From Brevipalpus yothersi (taxonomy: Eukaryota; Arthropoda; Arachnida; Trombidiformes; Tenuipalpidae), in assembly GCA_003956705.1 (NCBI GenBank), contig QZCP01000016.1, positions 111,065-175,064 on the forward strand: a stretch of DNA of 64,000 nt, in the 5' to 3' direction. Each line of letters begins with the position of its first letter. Position 1 is the stretch's first letter. Below are positions 20,289-29,943 of the stretch, piece after piece. Under the pieces are notes generated by a model. The model did no database searches. It had not been told where the DNA came from and worked only from the letters and a program-made list of their open reading frames with translations. The position numbers and the translations under genes were made by a program.

Positions 20289-21530
20289 ATGTCCGAAGAT
20301 GGTATTAGCTCTCACGAGCCTTCAAAATTGCTAAAGGAAATGGAATCAAACGTCATGTGGCTCGTAATTTTCCCAAGTTTTTCTACTTATGATCCTGGGA
20401 ATAGTAAACTCAAGTGGAAACAAAGATTTTATCTCTCCTGCTCGACACTATGCCTACTTGAAGGTATTCAATGTTTTGTGTTAATCTTTACATCTCCTGA
20501 TAGTGAATTGGTTCATTATTTTTCTGATTTTGCTCCAGCATTCGGTGCTGCTCGTGATTTTTTCTTGCTCATGGGTGCAAGTTATATGTTTGCAGGTGCA
20601 ACAGGTATTTATCATTCTTATAAGTATCACTATTCGGGTAAAAGAGTATGGACAGAATTTTTTTGGACTCTACTTAAAAAATCACATGAACTTGATGCAG
20701 AATCGGAAACGCTCCACGAGCTTGGATCAAAGAGGCTTAACAAACTGAGAAAAATGGTCCGTCTAACACTCAAATATGGAATTATATTTTCTTTGGCATC
20801 TGGTTTTCTCTACGAATGCATGCATTTGGGTACGTTCAGCACTTCCCGACCTTATTCATACATATTCACAAAGACTGTTCATCAGATGATCCTGAGATTC
20901 ATTGTTACTTATTGTGCTACTGGTGTAACCATTGTGGGTCAAGTTTTGAAATCCGAGATAACCTATCTTCTCGTTTGGAAGATTGAAAAGCTGCATGAAA
21001 AATTGGAGACACTTGGTGGGACACATGCTCGAGGATGTTTCTCTGAGGATGAATTAATCGCTGGAATTCTGAAAGAATATATTGAAAATCGACAGAAAAT
21101 AATCAACCAAAATGAATTCTGGAAAAACGTTGAAGGCTATGGGCTCTTATTCATATGTATTGGTTTTTTGTTCAATCTTCACTTGCAATTTTTTGTTCCT
21201 ACCCATTTATATGTGAAATCAGCACTAATGTTTTGGGGCTTGGAGGGATTGGTCATCTTCATCATTGTACAATTTCTTTCCGCCAATTGGCTTCGTAATT
21301 CCATGAGACAACTTCATCCATCATTTCAACTAGCCTCACAAAGTACGAAATCCATTACTTTGAAACTAAAGATCGAAAATATCTCAGAAGACGTTGCCGT
21401 TTTTGAACCATTCACTTGTTTAGATGTGTTTTCGTACACTTCTCAAAACTTACTACTTATATTAGTTGAGATTGCCATGCAGTTCATGCTGCTAATTGCT
21501 CTCTATTCGAATCGAAAAGATAAACTATGA
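20289..21530 (+). CDS. Seven-transmembrane gustatory-receptor-like protein, array member 6
   Basis: Intact single-exon gene of 413 codons. The frame stays open 60 bp further upstream to an ATG at 20229. I chose 20289 because it sits in the shared AAAAGATGTCCGAAGATGG context, gives the family N-terminus MSEDG, and the extra 20 residues correspond to non-coding flank in other copies. The segment 4-5 loop (EKLHEKLETLGGTHARGCFS) matches the 12208 pseudogene, while TM5-6 matches the 13794 gene, another mosaic. The last residues are SNRKDKL. Confidence 0.75.
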   Translation: MSEDGISSHEPSKLLKEMESNVMWLVIFPSFSTYDPGNSKLKWKQRFYLSCSTLCLLEGIQCFVLIFTSPDSELVHYFSDFAPAFGAARDFFLLMGASYMFAGATGIYHSYKYHYSGKRVWTEFFWTLLKKSHELDAESETLHELGSKRLNKLRKMVRLTLKYGIIFSLASGFLYECMHLGTFSTSRPYSYIFTKTVHQMILRFIVTYCATGVTIVGQVLKSEITYLLVWKIEKLHEKLETLGGTHARGCFSEDELIAGILKEYIENRQKIINQNEFWKNVEGYGLLFICIGFLFNLHLQFFVPTHLYVKSALMFWGLEGLVIFIIVQFLSANWLRNSMRQLHPSFQLASQSTKSITLKLKIENISEDVAVFEPFTCLDVFSYTSQNLLLILVEIAMQFMLLIALYSNRKDKL

Positions 21531-21699
21531 AATTTTCACCTCGAGAATATCAACATCATAAATATACAAGGATGGCCAGGAAATTTGAATCATGACCCGA
21601 ATACATGCATATTGTTCCTCGAAACGCAACTGATCGAACTTTATTATGAACATCTCCCGTAGACAACTAGCGTCCCCAAAAATGACTACTCATTTCGAT

Positions 21700-22180
21700 G
21701 ATCGTAAATCCATCAATTTGAAATTGAAGTTTGAAAATATTCTAAATGACGTTGCAGAGATTAAGCTTCTTAAATGGGTAGATTTATTTCAATTTACCTC
21801 TGATCTTTTTCTTATCTTCACCAAAAGGTCGCTCACTGCACTTGCTACGTTCGCTGGTTCGCTTCTATTTCTGAGCTCGAGTTCAAGCTCGTTATTCAAT
21901 TTTTCACAATGCCCTGACAAAAATCCGAAAATTGTCACCCTAATTCAAAACTTTGATTCCGAAAAGTTCTGACGCTCGCAGCTCCCCATGATGCCATAGA
22001 GGCCAATGTATTTGGATTTGGTTGAGCAAAGCGTGCTCAGGCCAGTGTGTGTCGTGTGACATCACTACTACGCTGTACGCTTTTCCGATAAAACTTTCTC
22101 ATACAAGAAGGAAGATAATGGAATTATCTACGAAACTGGTGCCGTTAGCTGCTCTTGACTCGAGAAGATAGAAAAAATAA
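21700..22180 (+). pseudogene. C-terminal receptor relic, older subfamily (copy 3), split by an insertion
   Basis: The left part translates RKSINLKLKFENILNDVAEI, then LLKWVDLFQFTSDLFLIF (about 21705-21822). The expected next piece (ACTGGTGCCGTTAGCTGCTC, then CTCGAGAAGATAG and AAAATGAAACCTACAA) is found only at ~22130-22190. In the relics at 7515 and 16645 the two parts are contiguous. About 270 bp of unrelated sequence lie between them here. Confidence 0.65.
21822..22092. mobile_element. Candidate ~270-bp insertion of unknown type inside a receptor relic
   Basis: The segment interrupts a relic that is contiguous in two other copies. It is visibly richer in G+C and CpG than its surroundings (GGTCGCTCACTGCACTTGCT, TTCGCTGGTTCGCTTC). 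Both edges carry a similar CTTTTTCTTAT / CTTTCTCAT sequence that could be a decayed target-site duplication. No coding capacity or convincing terminal repeat is visible. GGTTCGCTTCT resembles a polymerase III B box, so a SINE is one possibility and a non-autonomous DNA element another. The edges are approximate. Confidence 0.4.
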
Positions 22181-22726
22181 AATGAAACCTACAATTAATG
22201 AAAAACTATAACATACCTGATTAAAACAAAAATTTCCTAATGAATACTCGAATCTTGATAGTTCCTTATGATTTTTATGCTTTATGAAATTCTGTGATAT
22301 TCATCTTCCAGAACACTTTAGCAACATTTGCTGTTGTTACTTTTTTCTGATTCATTAATTTCTGAAAGCGAATTCATGAAATACTTCAACGAATACGGTT
22401 TTCGAAATCAATCTCTTAGCAAGACAGTTATAGATACGAGCAAAATCAGGCAAGAATTTTGCATCAAAAATAGAAAATCAAAATTTTTCATCTGTTTTTT
22501 TAAATCCTTATATCATTAGTTCTCTTGCGTGCAGTGAGACTTCGAGAAAGTTCTCATTTAGGATCCTGGAAGATAATGAATATTTTTGGGGGCTTTTTTA
22601 TTAAAAAACAGAAACATTGTTCAAGAAAAACAAAAAAACCAATATCTCGATTCCTGTGGAAATGAATAAGTTATCTATCTATCAAGATTCCAGCATAGAG
22701 CAAGATGAGTATCCCATTCTTGAAAG

Positions 22727-23965
22727 ATGTTCAAATATAGTTCTGATGCTGATGATAAATTACTGAAGGAAATGGAATTAAACGTTATGCGGCTTGTTAT
22801 TTTTCCATGTTTTTCTGCTTATGATCCTGGAAATAGTGACTTGAAGTGGAAACAGAAGTTTTACCTCTTCTGCTTGACATTATTTGTACTCCAAGTTTTT
22901 CGATGCCTCTTGTTAGCTTTCACATCACCTGATAGTAAATTAGTTTATTATTTAGCTGATTTCTGTCCAGCATTTGGTGTGGCTCGTGACTTTTTCTTGC
23001 TCTTGGCCGCAAATTATGTGTTCGCTGGTGCAGCAGGTATTTATCATACTTACAAGCTTCATTATTTAGGTAGAACAGAGTGGACCGAATTTTTTTGGAC
23101 TTTAGTTGAAAAACCTCGACCCGAACCAAATGCAGAATTGGAAACGCTCCATGAGTTTGGATCAGAGAGGCTCAACAAACTGAGAAAAATGGTCCGTTTA
23201 ACACTCAGATATGGAGTTGTATTTTCTTTGACAGCTGGTTTTTTCTACGAATGTATACATTTGGGTACGTTCAGTACTTACCGACCTTATTCATACATAT
23301 TCACTTGGAGTGTTCCTCAGATGATCCAATGCTTTATTGTCGCTTATTGTCATACTGGTATCACCGCAGTGAGTCAAATTCTGAAATTCGAAATAACCTT
23401 TCTTCTTGTTTGGAGAATTGATGAGCTACGCGAAAAAATGAAGAAATTTCAGAGAGAATGTGTTCAGAGACATTTTTCTAATGATAAGCTACTGGATGCA
23501 TTCATGAGAGAATACGTTGAAAACCGACAGAAAACAATCAACCAAAATGAATTCTGGAAAAACGTAGGAGGCTATGCGCTTATATTCACATGTATTGGAT
23601 TATTGTTCAATCTTCACTTACAGTTTTTTGTCCCTGCCCATTTGTATGTCAAATTGGGACTTTTGTTTTGGAGCTTTCAGGCATTGGTTGTCACCATATT
23701 TGTACAATTTCTTTCCGCGAATTGGCTTCGTAATTCCATGAGACGACTCCATCCATCTTTCCAGCGAGCTTCACAAAGTACGAAATCCATCACTTTGAAA
23801 CTAAAGATCGAAAATATCTCAGAAGACGTTGCCGTTTTCAAACCATTCACTTGTTTAGATATTCTTACATATACCTCTCAAAATTTAATACTTCTGTTAA
23901 TTGAGCTAGCAATGCAATTTATGCTGCTGATTGCTGTCTATTCGAATCGAAAAGATAGACTATGA
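22727..23965 (+). CDS. Seven-transmembrane gustatory-receptor-like protein, array member 7
   Basis: Intact single-exon gene of 412 codons, the last in the array. The N-terminal head is shorter (MFKYSSDADDKLLKEMEL). The segment 2-3 loop is of the 17244/8173 type (GRTEWTEFFWTLVEKPRPEP), but the C-terminus (STKSITLKLKIENISEDVAV, then LDILTYTSQ) is of the 20289/12208 type. Two departures from otherwise fixed positions are VPQMIQ in place of VHQMIQ in segment 4 and FKPFTCL in place of FEPFTCL. Its 3' flank is contiguous with the intact CRAL-TRIO gene, so this end shows the original arrangement of the boundary. Confidence 0.75.
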   Translation: MFKYSSDADDKLLKEMELNVMRLVIFPCFSAYDPGNSDLKWKQKFYLFCLTLFVLQVFRCLLLAFTSPDSKLVYYLADFCPAFGVARDFFLLLAANYVFAGAAGIYHTYKLHYLGRTEWTEFFWTLVEKPRPEPNAELETLHEFGSERLNKLRKMVRLTLRYGVVFSLTAGFFYECIHLGTFSTYRPYSYIFTWSVPQMIQCFIVAYCHTGITAVSQILKFEITFLLVWRIDELREKMKKFQRECVQRHFSNDKLLDAFMREYVENRQKTINQNEFWKNVGGYALIFTCIGLLFNLHLQFFVPAHLYVKLGLLFWSFQALVVTIFVQFLSANWLRNSMRRLHPSFQRASQSTKSITLKLKIENISEDVAVFKPFTCLDILTYTSQNLILLLIELAMQFMLLIAVYSNRKDRL

Positions 23966-24367
23966 AGGACTTCTGCTCATGGATTTCGACATTGGTTTCT
24001 CGGCAACAGTTATGCGTTGAGATACAACTTCATGCTATGAATATCGAAAAAAGGTTCTTCATGACTCCATATTGCATTGATCGGAGGAAAATAGTTCAAT
24101 TTGGAACAGATAAAATTATCCTATATTCCTGATTGCTTTTTATCTGGTTCTCGAAAAGCGATCATTCAAAATTGTGAGAATTCTTTTTTGATCATAAATC
24201 ATGCCGGTAAATGGAAAAAATTCGTAAAATTTTCGTTCAACGTTTGTTTTAATAGCAGTCTTGATTCATTGTTCAAATAATCATCAAGAAACACTATGAA
24301 TAAACTATTTTATCACAAATTAATGATCTATACATTATATGTACATATTTATAAATATTTTGATAGC

Positions 24368-25183
24368 TCATTTCTTGGATTTTTTGTTTTGGAACTGGCT
24401 CCAAACACTCATGAGAATGCTTTGACTATGATCCAAAACTTTTTTGTAGTCTTCGAAGGTGTATTTTTCATCATTGGTACCACCGAACTTTGATGGGATG
24501 GATGAGGGTGGGCAACACTCATGTAAACCTTTCATATCATTTCCATGAAATATTACTCTTTGACGAATCTTTTTACTGGTGAAAGGTCGAAAGAGATTAT
24601 ACACAAAAGTCGCCAGTGGATGTTCAAAAGCGACATGAATTTTTTGAACTTTCACCGGGAGAGCAGTTTCCACGAGTTCACCCAAATACTGAAGATTGGA
24701 TCGACCAAATGACCAGAGTTGATATAAGTTACCCTTGGAGGCATCTATCAGCAAATGTATTCCATTTCGCTGCATTTCTTCGTCGAAAGCGGTTCCTAGA
24801 ACTGCCATCTGAAATATTTCTTGAGGAGATGCGATTTTGGCATTAAAATTGCCAGGACGAATAACAAGAATTCCTCCTCCATCGGCATTCTTCTCTGTAC
24901 ACAATTGAATGATATCGGATTCAACAGCTTTATCAAGATCCTCATTCCATTGGAAGATTTCTGGACGTTGTTTCATCTTCTTCACATAAGCTTTCAGTCT
25001 CTTGAGAGCTTTCTTGGCTGATCCTCGGCAACGAATGAACATCATCAAGAATTCTTCGTGGAAAGTGTAAGCATTCAGTTCAGGATCACTTTCAATAAGC
25101 TCATGGAGAAGATCGAGTTCGCTTGAATCTTGGACACTGTGATTTGATTCACTATCGTAATCACAAAGCGATTTTGAAGGCAT
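24368..25183 (-). CDS. CRAL-TRIO domain lipid-binding protein (alpha-tocopherol-transfer-protein-like)
   Basis: Single-exon gene of 271 codons. Residues ~25-85 form the helical CRAL-TRIO N-terminal region (LLHELIESDPELNAYTFHEE, then FLMMFIRCRGSAKKALKRLK). Residues ~95-255 form the CRAL-TRIO pocket, with GGILVIRPGNFN, IHLLIDASKG, KVQKIHVAFEHPLATFVYN, RPFTSKKIRQRVIFHG and the late PSKFGGTNDE block equivalent to the LP.E.GG motif. Such proteins carry hydrophobic ligands (tocopherol, retinal, phosphoinositides) in the cytosol; the ligand here is unknown. I chose the ATG at 25183; an in-frame GTG six codons upstream is not a likely start. It lies tail-to-tail with array member 7, 402 bp apart, and C-terminal fragments of it occur at 11662 and 15450. 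Confidence 0.85.
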   Translation of the reverse strand: MPSKSLCDYDSESNHSVQDSSELDLLHELIESDPELNAYTFHEEFLMMFIRCRGSAKKALKRLKAYVKKMKQRPEIFQWNEDLDKAVESDIIQLCTEKNADGGGILVIRPGNFNAKIASPQEIFQMAVLGTAFDEEMQRNGIHLLIDASKGNLYQLWSFGRSNLQYLGELVETALPVKVQKIHVAFEHPLATFVYNLFRPFTSKKIRQRVIFHGNDMKGLHECCPPSSIPSKFGGTNDEKYTFEDYKKVLDHSQSILMSVWSQFQNKKSKK

Positions 25184-26083
25184 TTTGAGGCAATATGTCA
25201 CTTGTCAAAGGTATGAACAAAAGGTAAATAAACTAAAATTGATGTAATAGTTGAAAACTTTAGCTATAGCTATAAATGTTATCGTTAAATGTTCTTATTT
25301 TCATCAAGTTACTTGTGAGAGAAACTTTTCGCTTATGATTCGATTTGAGAGCAAGACTCTTCTTTTAAATAAGATTTCTCCCAAACACAATATCAGGTTT
25401 GACAACCCAACTCGCTCCCAGTCACAACACACTGGTGACCAGTGGAATTCCACCGGAGAAAAGTTTTCATAATATCGACTAGCATCAGGTGTAATTCAGC
25501 AGCAAGTAGTTTTGATGACGCGCGGAGAAAAACACTTGCATAATCGCAATTGAAAACAGCCTACAGACTTGGGACCGGTTCACACAATACCAGGAGTAGA
25601 GAAAAAATTTAAGGGAGCATTCAAGTGGGAAAACCATAAAAGACGCAAGAAAACACTTTCTATCTTGATAACAGAGGGGTATCAGAATTACAAAATTTCC
25701 AACATTATTTTCCATTAGCCATTTAACTAGCTATATCATGGTGATTTTCTGTTCACTATCGATAATGAGATGATAGTTGATGTGTTTGTGAGGGAACCCG
25801 ATGAGTAATCGATTCGCACTTTAAGGAAGTGGTGGAGCATCACTTGATAGATTTGCCTCGTGAAAACAAAGGAGAATAGATTCGAATATTTTCCATTCAA
25901 GAGTTGAAAATTCTTGGTGAAAAGTTGACAATGAAGCGTAGATGATGAGCCTCATATCCTCAGGAAGTTTTTTTTCATTGGGAGCGTCTTAGATGGGTGA
26001 TCAATGGTGCCAAGGTTGAAGAGTAGGAAATTAATTTAAATCCTCTTCCTGATTTCCTGATGAATGATTAGATCCAGAAGCTT
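25184..26083. other. Intergenic, promoter side of CRAL-TRIO and 3' side of CDK5RAP1
   Basis: No gene is supported in either strand. Short open frames here have no family features. Confidence 0.5.
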
Positions 26084-28210
26084 CTATCGAGAATTAAATT
26101 CAGCTAAACTGGTCAAATAGAGTGGCTTGGCAATCAATGTTTTGCTGTTGCAATCAATCGTCTCGGTACAAACATAATCACCAGGAATAGGTTCTCGAGT
26201 TGTTGAACTATTGATACTTCCTACTGGTATTGATCGACGCTCAAATATCACATTAACATTGGCATCATCGCAACCAGAAAGGTCAAGATTCGATCTGGAA
26301 CTGATACCATCGACAAGTACTAAGTTTTGTTGGCCAATTTTTTCAACATTCAAAGCCATCGAATGCTTATGGAAAAGATCAAGTGCTTCTATGACGCGAC
26401 GGACCTTGATTTCTCGGGGAACATTGTCTTCTAGACGATAATGTGCGTGAGTTCTCTATTGAATGAGCAATTAAGAGAGGAAAAGTTTCTATCATGATTT
26501 CATGGACTACGAAATGGTTGATTGATTAGGATGAAGAAAACTAGTTTCCAAATAAAACAATGAATCTTACCTCGCGCATGCTGTATGCGAAAACGTATGC
26601 AAATTGAAATTTAACTCTATCAATTAGATCGAGAGTCTCCTTGTGGGCATCTTCAGTTTCATCACAAAATCCGCAAATAAAATCACTCGTTAGAGCAACA
26701 TTGGGCAATATCTCTCGAAATTTAGTAACTAGATCTGATAATAATCAAATATAGGGGGATTCAAGATGAGTCAAGGGGGGAAAAATGTGTAACTTGAAAA
26801 CAATTTCAACATATAGCCTGAAGGTGTTTTACGAAGAAAAATCCCCTTACCTAGGTAAGCCTTTTTGGTGTAGCCACGGCGCATTCTGGCCAAAACTTGA
26901 TCATCTCCACTTTGGGCAGGTAAATGGATCGATTTACAAATGTTCGGGTACTTTTTTATCACATTAAGAACTCGAGTGGGAAAATCTTTTGGATGCGGTG
27001 ATGTAAATCGGATTCTCATTTCTGGATCAATTGAGGCAACTTTTTCCAAGAGTGTATCAAAAGTTAAACCTGTTGGTTTTGTTTTTAACATTGGCGTGAA
27101 ACCTTCGGCCAATTCATACTCATTAGCTTCACCACCATTGATAGAATTGGTATCACAGTAGCTGTTTACATTTTGTCCTAGAAGTGTGATTTCCTTACAT
27201 CCAGCAGCTGACAATAAACGAACTTCTTCCAGAATCGATTCTACTGGACGACTTCGCTCTCGACCACGTGTGAACGGTACAACACAGTACGAACACATAT
27301 TATTACAGCCTCTCATTATGGAGACAAATGCTTTGATGGCTTCCCCTTTCTTAAACTGGGACCAATTATTTAGATTCACTTTATTCTTATGGTCAAGGAC
27401 AACCACAGGCATAACATCCGCATATGTTTCATCAAGAGATAATAGTGTGTTGACAGCATTTGTACCCGTTATGTTGCTGATTGCAAGTAGCTTGGGAAGA
27501 TCTCGATAATTATCCGGTCCTTGGAGAAATGTTATATCAGAGATGTTATTGAGATACAAGTTTGTTGCATGGATGAAGTGTAATGAGTAGAAAAACTTGT
27601 CTAACTTACCGGCTACTACATCGACGAAAGAGTGTTTCTCAATTAATTTAGTCTTCAAACGCTCAGCCATACAGCCAATGACACCGACTTGTTTGAGATG
27701 TCCACTCAGTTTAAATTGTTTCAATTCACGCAGCCGAATCCATATTTTGCTTTCTGCACTATCACGAATGGCACAGGTCATCAATATAACAATATCGGCA
27801 GATGTCCATTCCTCAACAATTTGATAATTATATTGACTCAATAGTTTTGCAGCTACCTGACTATCATTCACATTCATTTGACACCCATAAGTTTCAATAT
27901 GAACTTTCAAGCCACGACCATCCAGATAATCCTCAGGCAAGTATGGAAGAGGCTCATTTCGTTTGGCAATAAAAGGTTCTACTGGCTCTAGATCTATGTC
28001 GTGGGGCTGAGTTGATGGATCTTTTGCAGTTATAAAATCTTTCAGATGAGGACCATTTTGAATCTTAAGTTTGAACTGATCAATTTTCTCTGCTGTTGGA
28101 GCAGATGAAAATCGAACAAGGTTGAAGCAACCAAACGGATTTCTGTGGACACATAGCGACCTTCTCATAAGTCTAGTCATGAAAACACAAACTCGGTTCG
28201 ATGGGACCAT
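26084..28210 (-). CDS. CDK5RAP1: CDK5RAP1, mitochondrial tRNA methylthiotransferase
   Basis: Four exons on the - strand (28210-27610, 27519-26851, 26734-26571, 26455-26084) join in frame to 601 residues, the same size as human CDK5RAP1. The enzyme is a radical-SAM methylthiotransferase that turns i6A37 of tRNAs into ms2i6A. Seen directly: N-terminal cluster cysteines C110 (TYGCQMN), C146 (MTCAIRDSAE) and C180 (GVIGCMAER); the radical-SAM CxxxCxxC at 272/276/279 (MRGCNNMCSYCVVPFTRGRE); GFCDETEDAH and FAYSMRERTHA; and a TRAM-type C-terminal region. The Arg-rich N-terminus (MTRLMRRSL...RFSSAP) fits a mitochondrial targeting peptide. The first intron (27520-27609, 90 bp) is a multiple of three and lacks stops. 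The gene is divergent from MCU across 627 bp. Confidence 0.95.
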
Positions 28211-28837
28211 GGTGTAATAGACACAATAAGCAAATTGAGTTGAAAGTAACCAATCAAAGTATAAATCACCTGACTCGGATGATCAACAGGAGAAGCAAAA
28301 CAAAAGCTGAATCTATTGAGATGTTGAGCCAGGAAGATGAGTAGAACAAGAGGAAATTGAGATTCTGATGGATATATTGAATCACAATCAAACTCTTTAG
28401 TGAACTTTTTAAACTTTCGAAAACAATCAGAATAGAGTAATGAGTACCGGTCACATGTATGTACAGATGTAAACAATGTTGAAATTGATTCAAATGCAAT
28501 CGAATTCGTTCACTATTCCCATGCGTTGCTACCGAAATGATCACCAAGATTCCAGGAAACTTTTTTGATTAAATAAAATTCAATAAATAATATCATTCCC
28601 AATCAAATTGGATTAACATTATGATGGTGAACTTCGCAGAGTCAAACGAAACACGCTTAAATTGTATTGATGATTGTTTTGATCACCATGACAACACTTG
28701 ATATTTATGTTTATCTTGCTGAATTGTTCCTGGAAAAATTTTTTCCCATTAATGTGTGTCAATTATTCGAAAAATATGTGATCAGATGATTTGAATTGAT
28801 TTTTGAATTAGATTGGTGAAAGAATTGCTCCAATTAT
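28211..28837. promoter_or_regulatory. Divergent promoter region between CDK5RAP1 and MCU
   Basis: 627 bp separate the two start codons, so both promoters and 5' UTRs must lie here. AT-rich, without a recognisable gene; a TATA-like element cannot be told from background. Confidence 0.5.
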
Positions 28838-29943
28838 ATGAGAATGGCCACACCTATGGTGCTTCCTATTATGATTAGATCATGTTTTCGGTGTTGCAAA
28901 GCTTCCCCTTATGCACAATGGAATCAGCATCAATCTTACATGATATCCAGGGTAAGTTTTAGTAGATACAATTTTTTGTCTCTTTTTTGATTTCTGATAT
29001 GGATGAGTTATCATCGTATGGAAATGTATGGACATCTTCATCATCTAACTGATCGATAACATCGTTCTTGTTTAGCAATTCGGTGATGATCGTTCATCAA
29101 ATTCGAAGAGAATAAAGAGTTCATTTGAAGATGGTGTGTTTATCATGAAACACAATGACCGAGGATTAGTTCTATCATATTATACTCCACTCAAACAAGT
29201 TTTGAAACACTTGGTTAAAGATGAAGATGATCGGGATGATGCAAAAATTTTGACTGCAAAAAGTGATAAACCTCTGAAAAATGACACTCTACTTGGGACA
29301 GCTTTCCTGTCATCGGATGACATTATTTTCAAGCTAGATGATGGTAAAGAGCTCATTATTCATCTAGATACTTCACGTTCTAAAATAACCAAATGGTCAG
29401 CTGCAACCGCTAAACAGGTGTCGGAGGAAAATCTCACCGTGAAGGTAAGTAGATTTGTTATTTGATCCTCATGACCATCCTCATTCTCAATTGATTTCAA
29501 ACCAGGAGCTGGAAAATAAAAAAGTTCTCTTGATGGAGAGCTTCTCGCCTTTGCTACAAGATTTTGACAAGATTCTGAGAGAATCTCATGGATCTTCATC
29601 AAAAAAATTCAAATGGCTTGGTTTGTTCCTAGTCTCAGCACCACTTGGCTTCGTTGGTCGTCTCACATGGTTCGAATATTCCTGGGATATCATGGAACCG
29701 TTCACCTGGTGCATTACATATGCTTGGGGAATCATCGCTTTTGGTTATTATGTTATGACTTCGCAGGAATACCAATATCCTCAAGTTGAACGTCGCATGG
29801 CAATCAAGCATTTTTGTGACTCCTATCCAAAGAGAAATTTCGATCTCAATTCATTCAGCGATTTACACAAACAGATCAAGCAAATAAATGAAAAAATAGA
29901 GGAAATCAAGGCTCGCGAAGCAGCAAATCAAAGATCTAATTGA
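28838..29943 (+). CDS. MCU: MCU, mitochondrial calcium uniporter pore subunit
   Basis: Exons 28838-28951, 29076-29444 and 29506-29943 join at phase-0 GT..AG introns to 306 residues. The protein forms the Ca2+ channel of the inner mitochondrial membrane. The decisive motif is WDIMEP at residues 221-226, the DIME selectivity filter, placed between two membrane segments (about 197-212 and 228-245) with RLTWFEYS before it and VMTSQEYQYP after it. A matrix N-terminal domain precedes it (GVFIMKHNDRGLVLSYYTPL), and a coiled coil ends the protein (KQIKQINEKIEEIKAREAA). The N-terminus, rich in Arg and Cys and poor in acids, fits an import signal. It is somewhat shorter than the human protein (351 aa). 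Confidence 0.95.

Noticed and set aside
3273..23965. Insect odorant receptors (OR/Orco family) as identity of the array
   Set aside because: The topology alone would allow it, but the inferred host is a mite-like chelicerate and ORs are an insect lineage; GR-like is the safer label.
24296..24493. Plus-strand open frame with homologues at 11554 and 15333
   Set aside because: The three are antisense shadows of the CRAL-TRIO 3' end and its copied fragments; the similarity is explained by the minus-strand gene.
26785..27824. Several plus-strand open frames of 60-107 codons
   Set aside because: All lie opposite the well-supported CDK5RAP1 exons.
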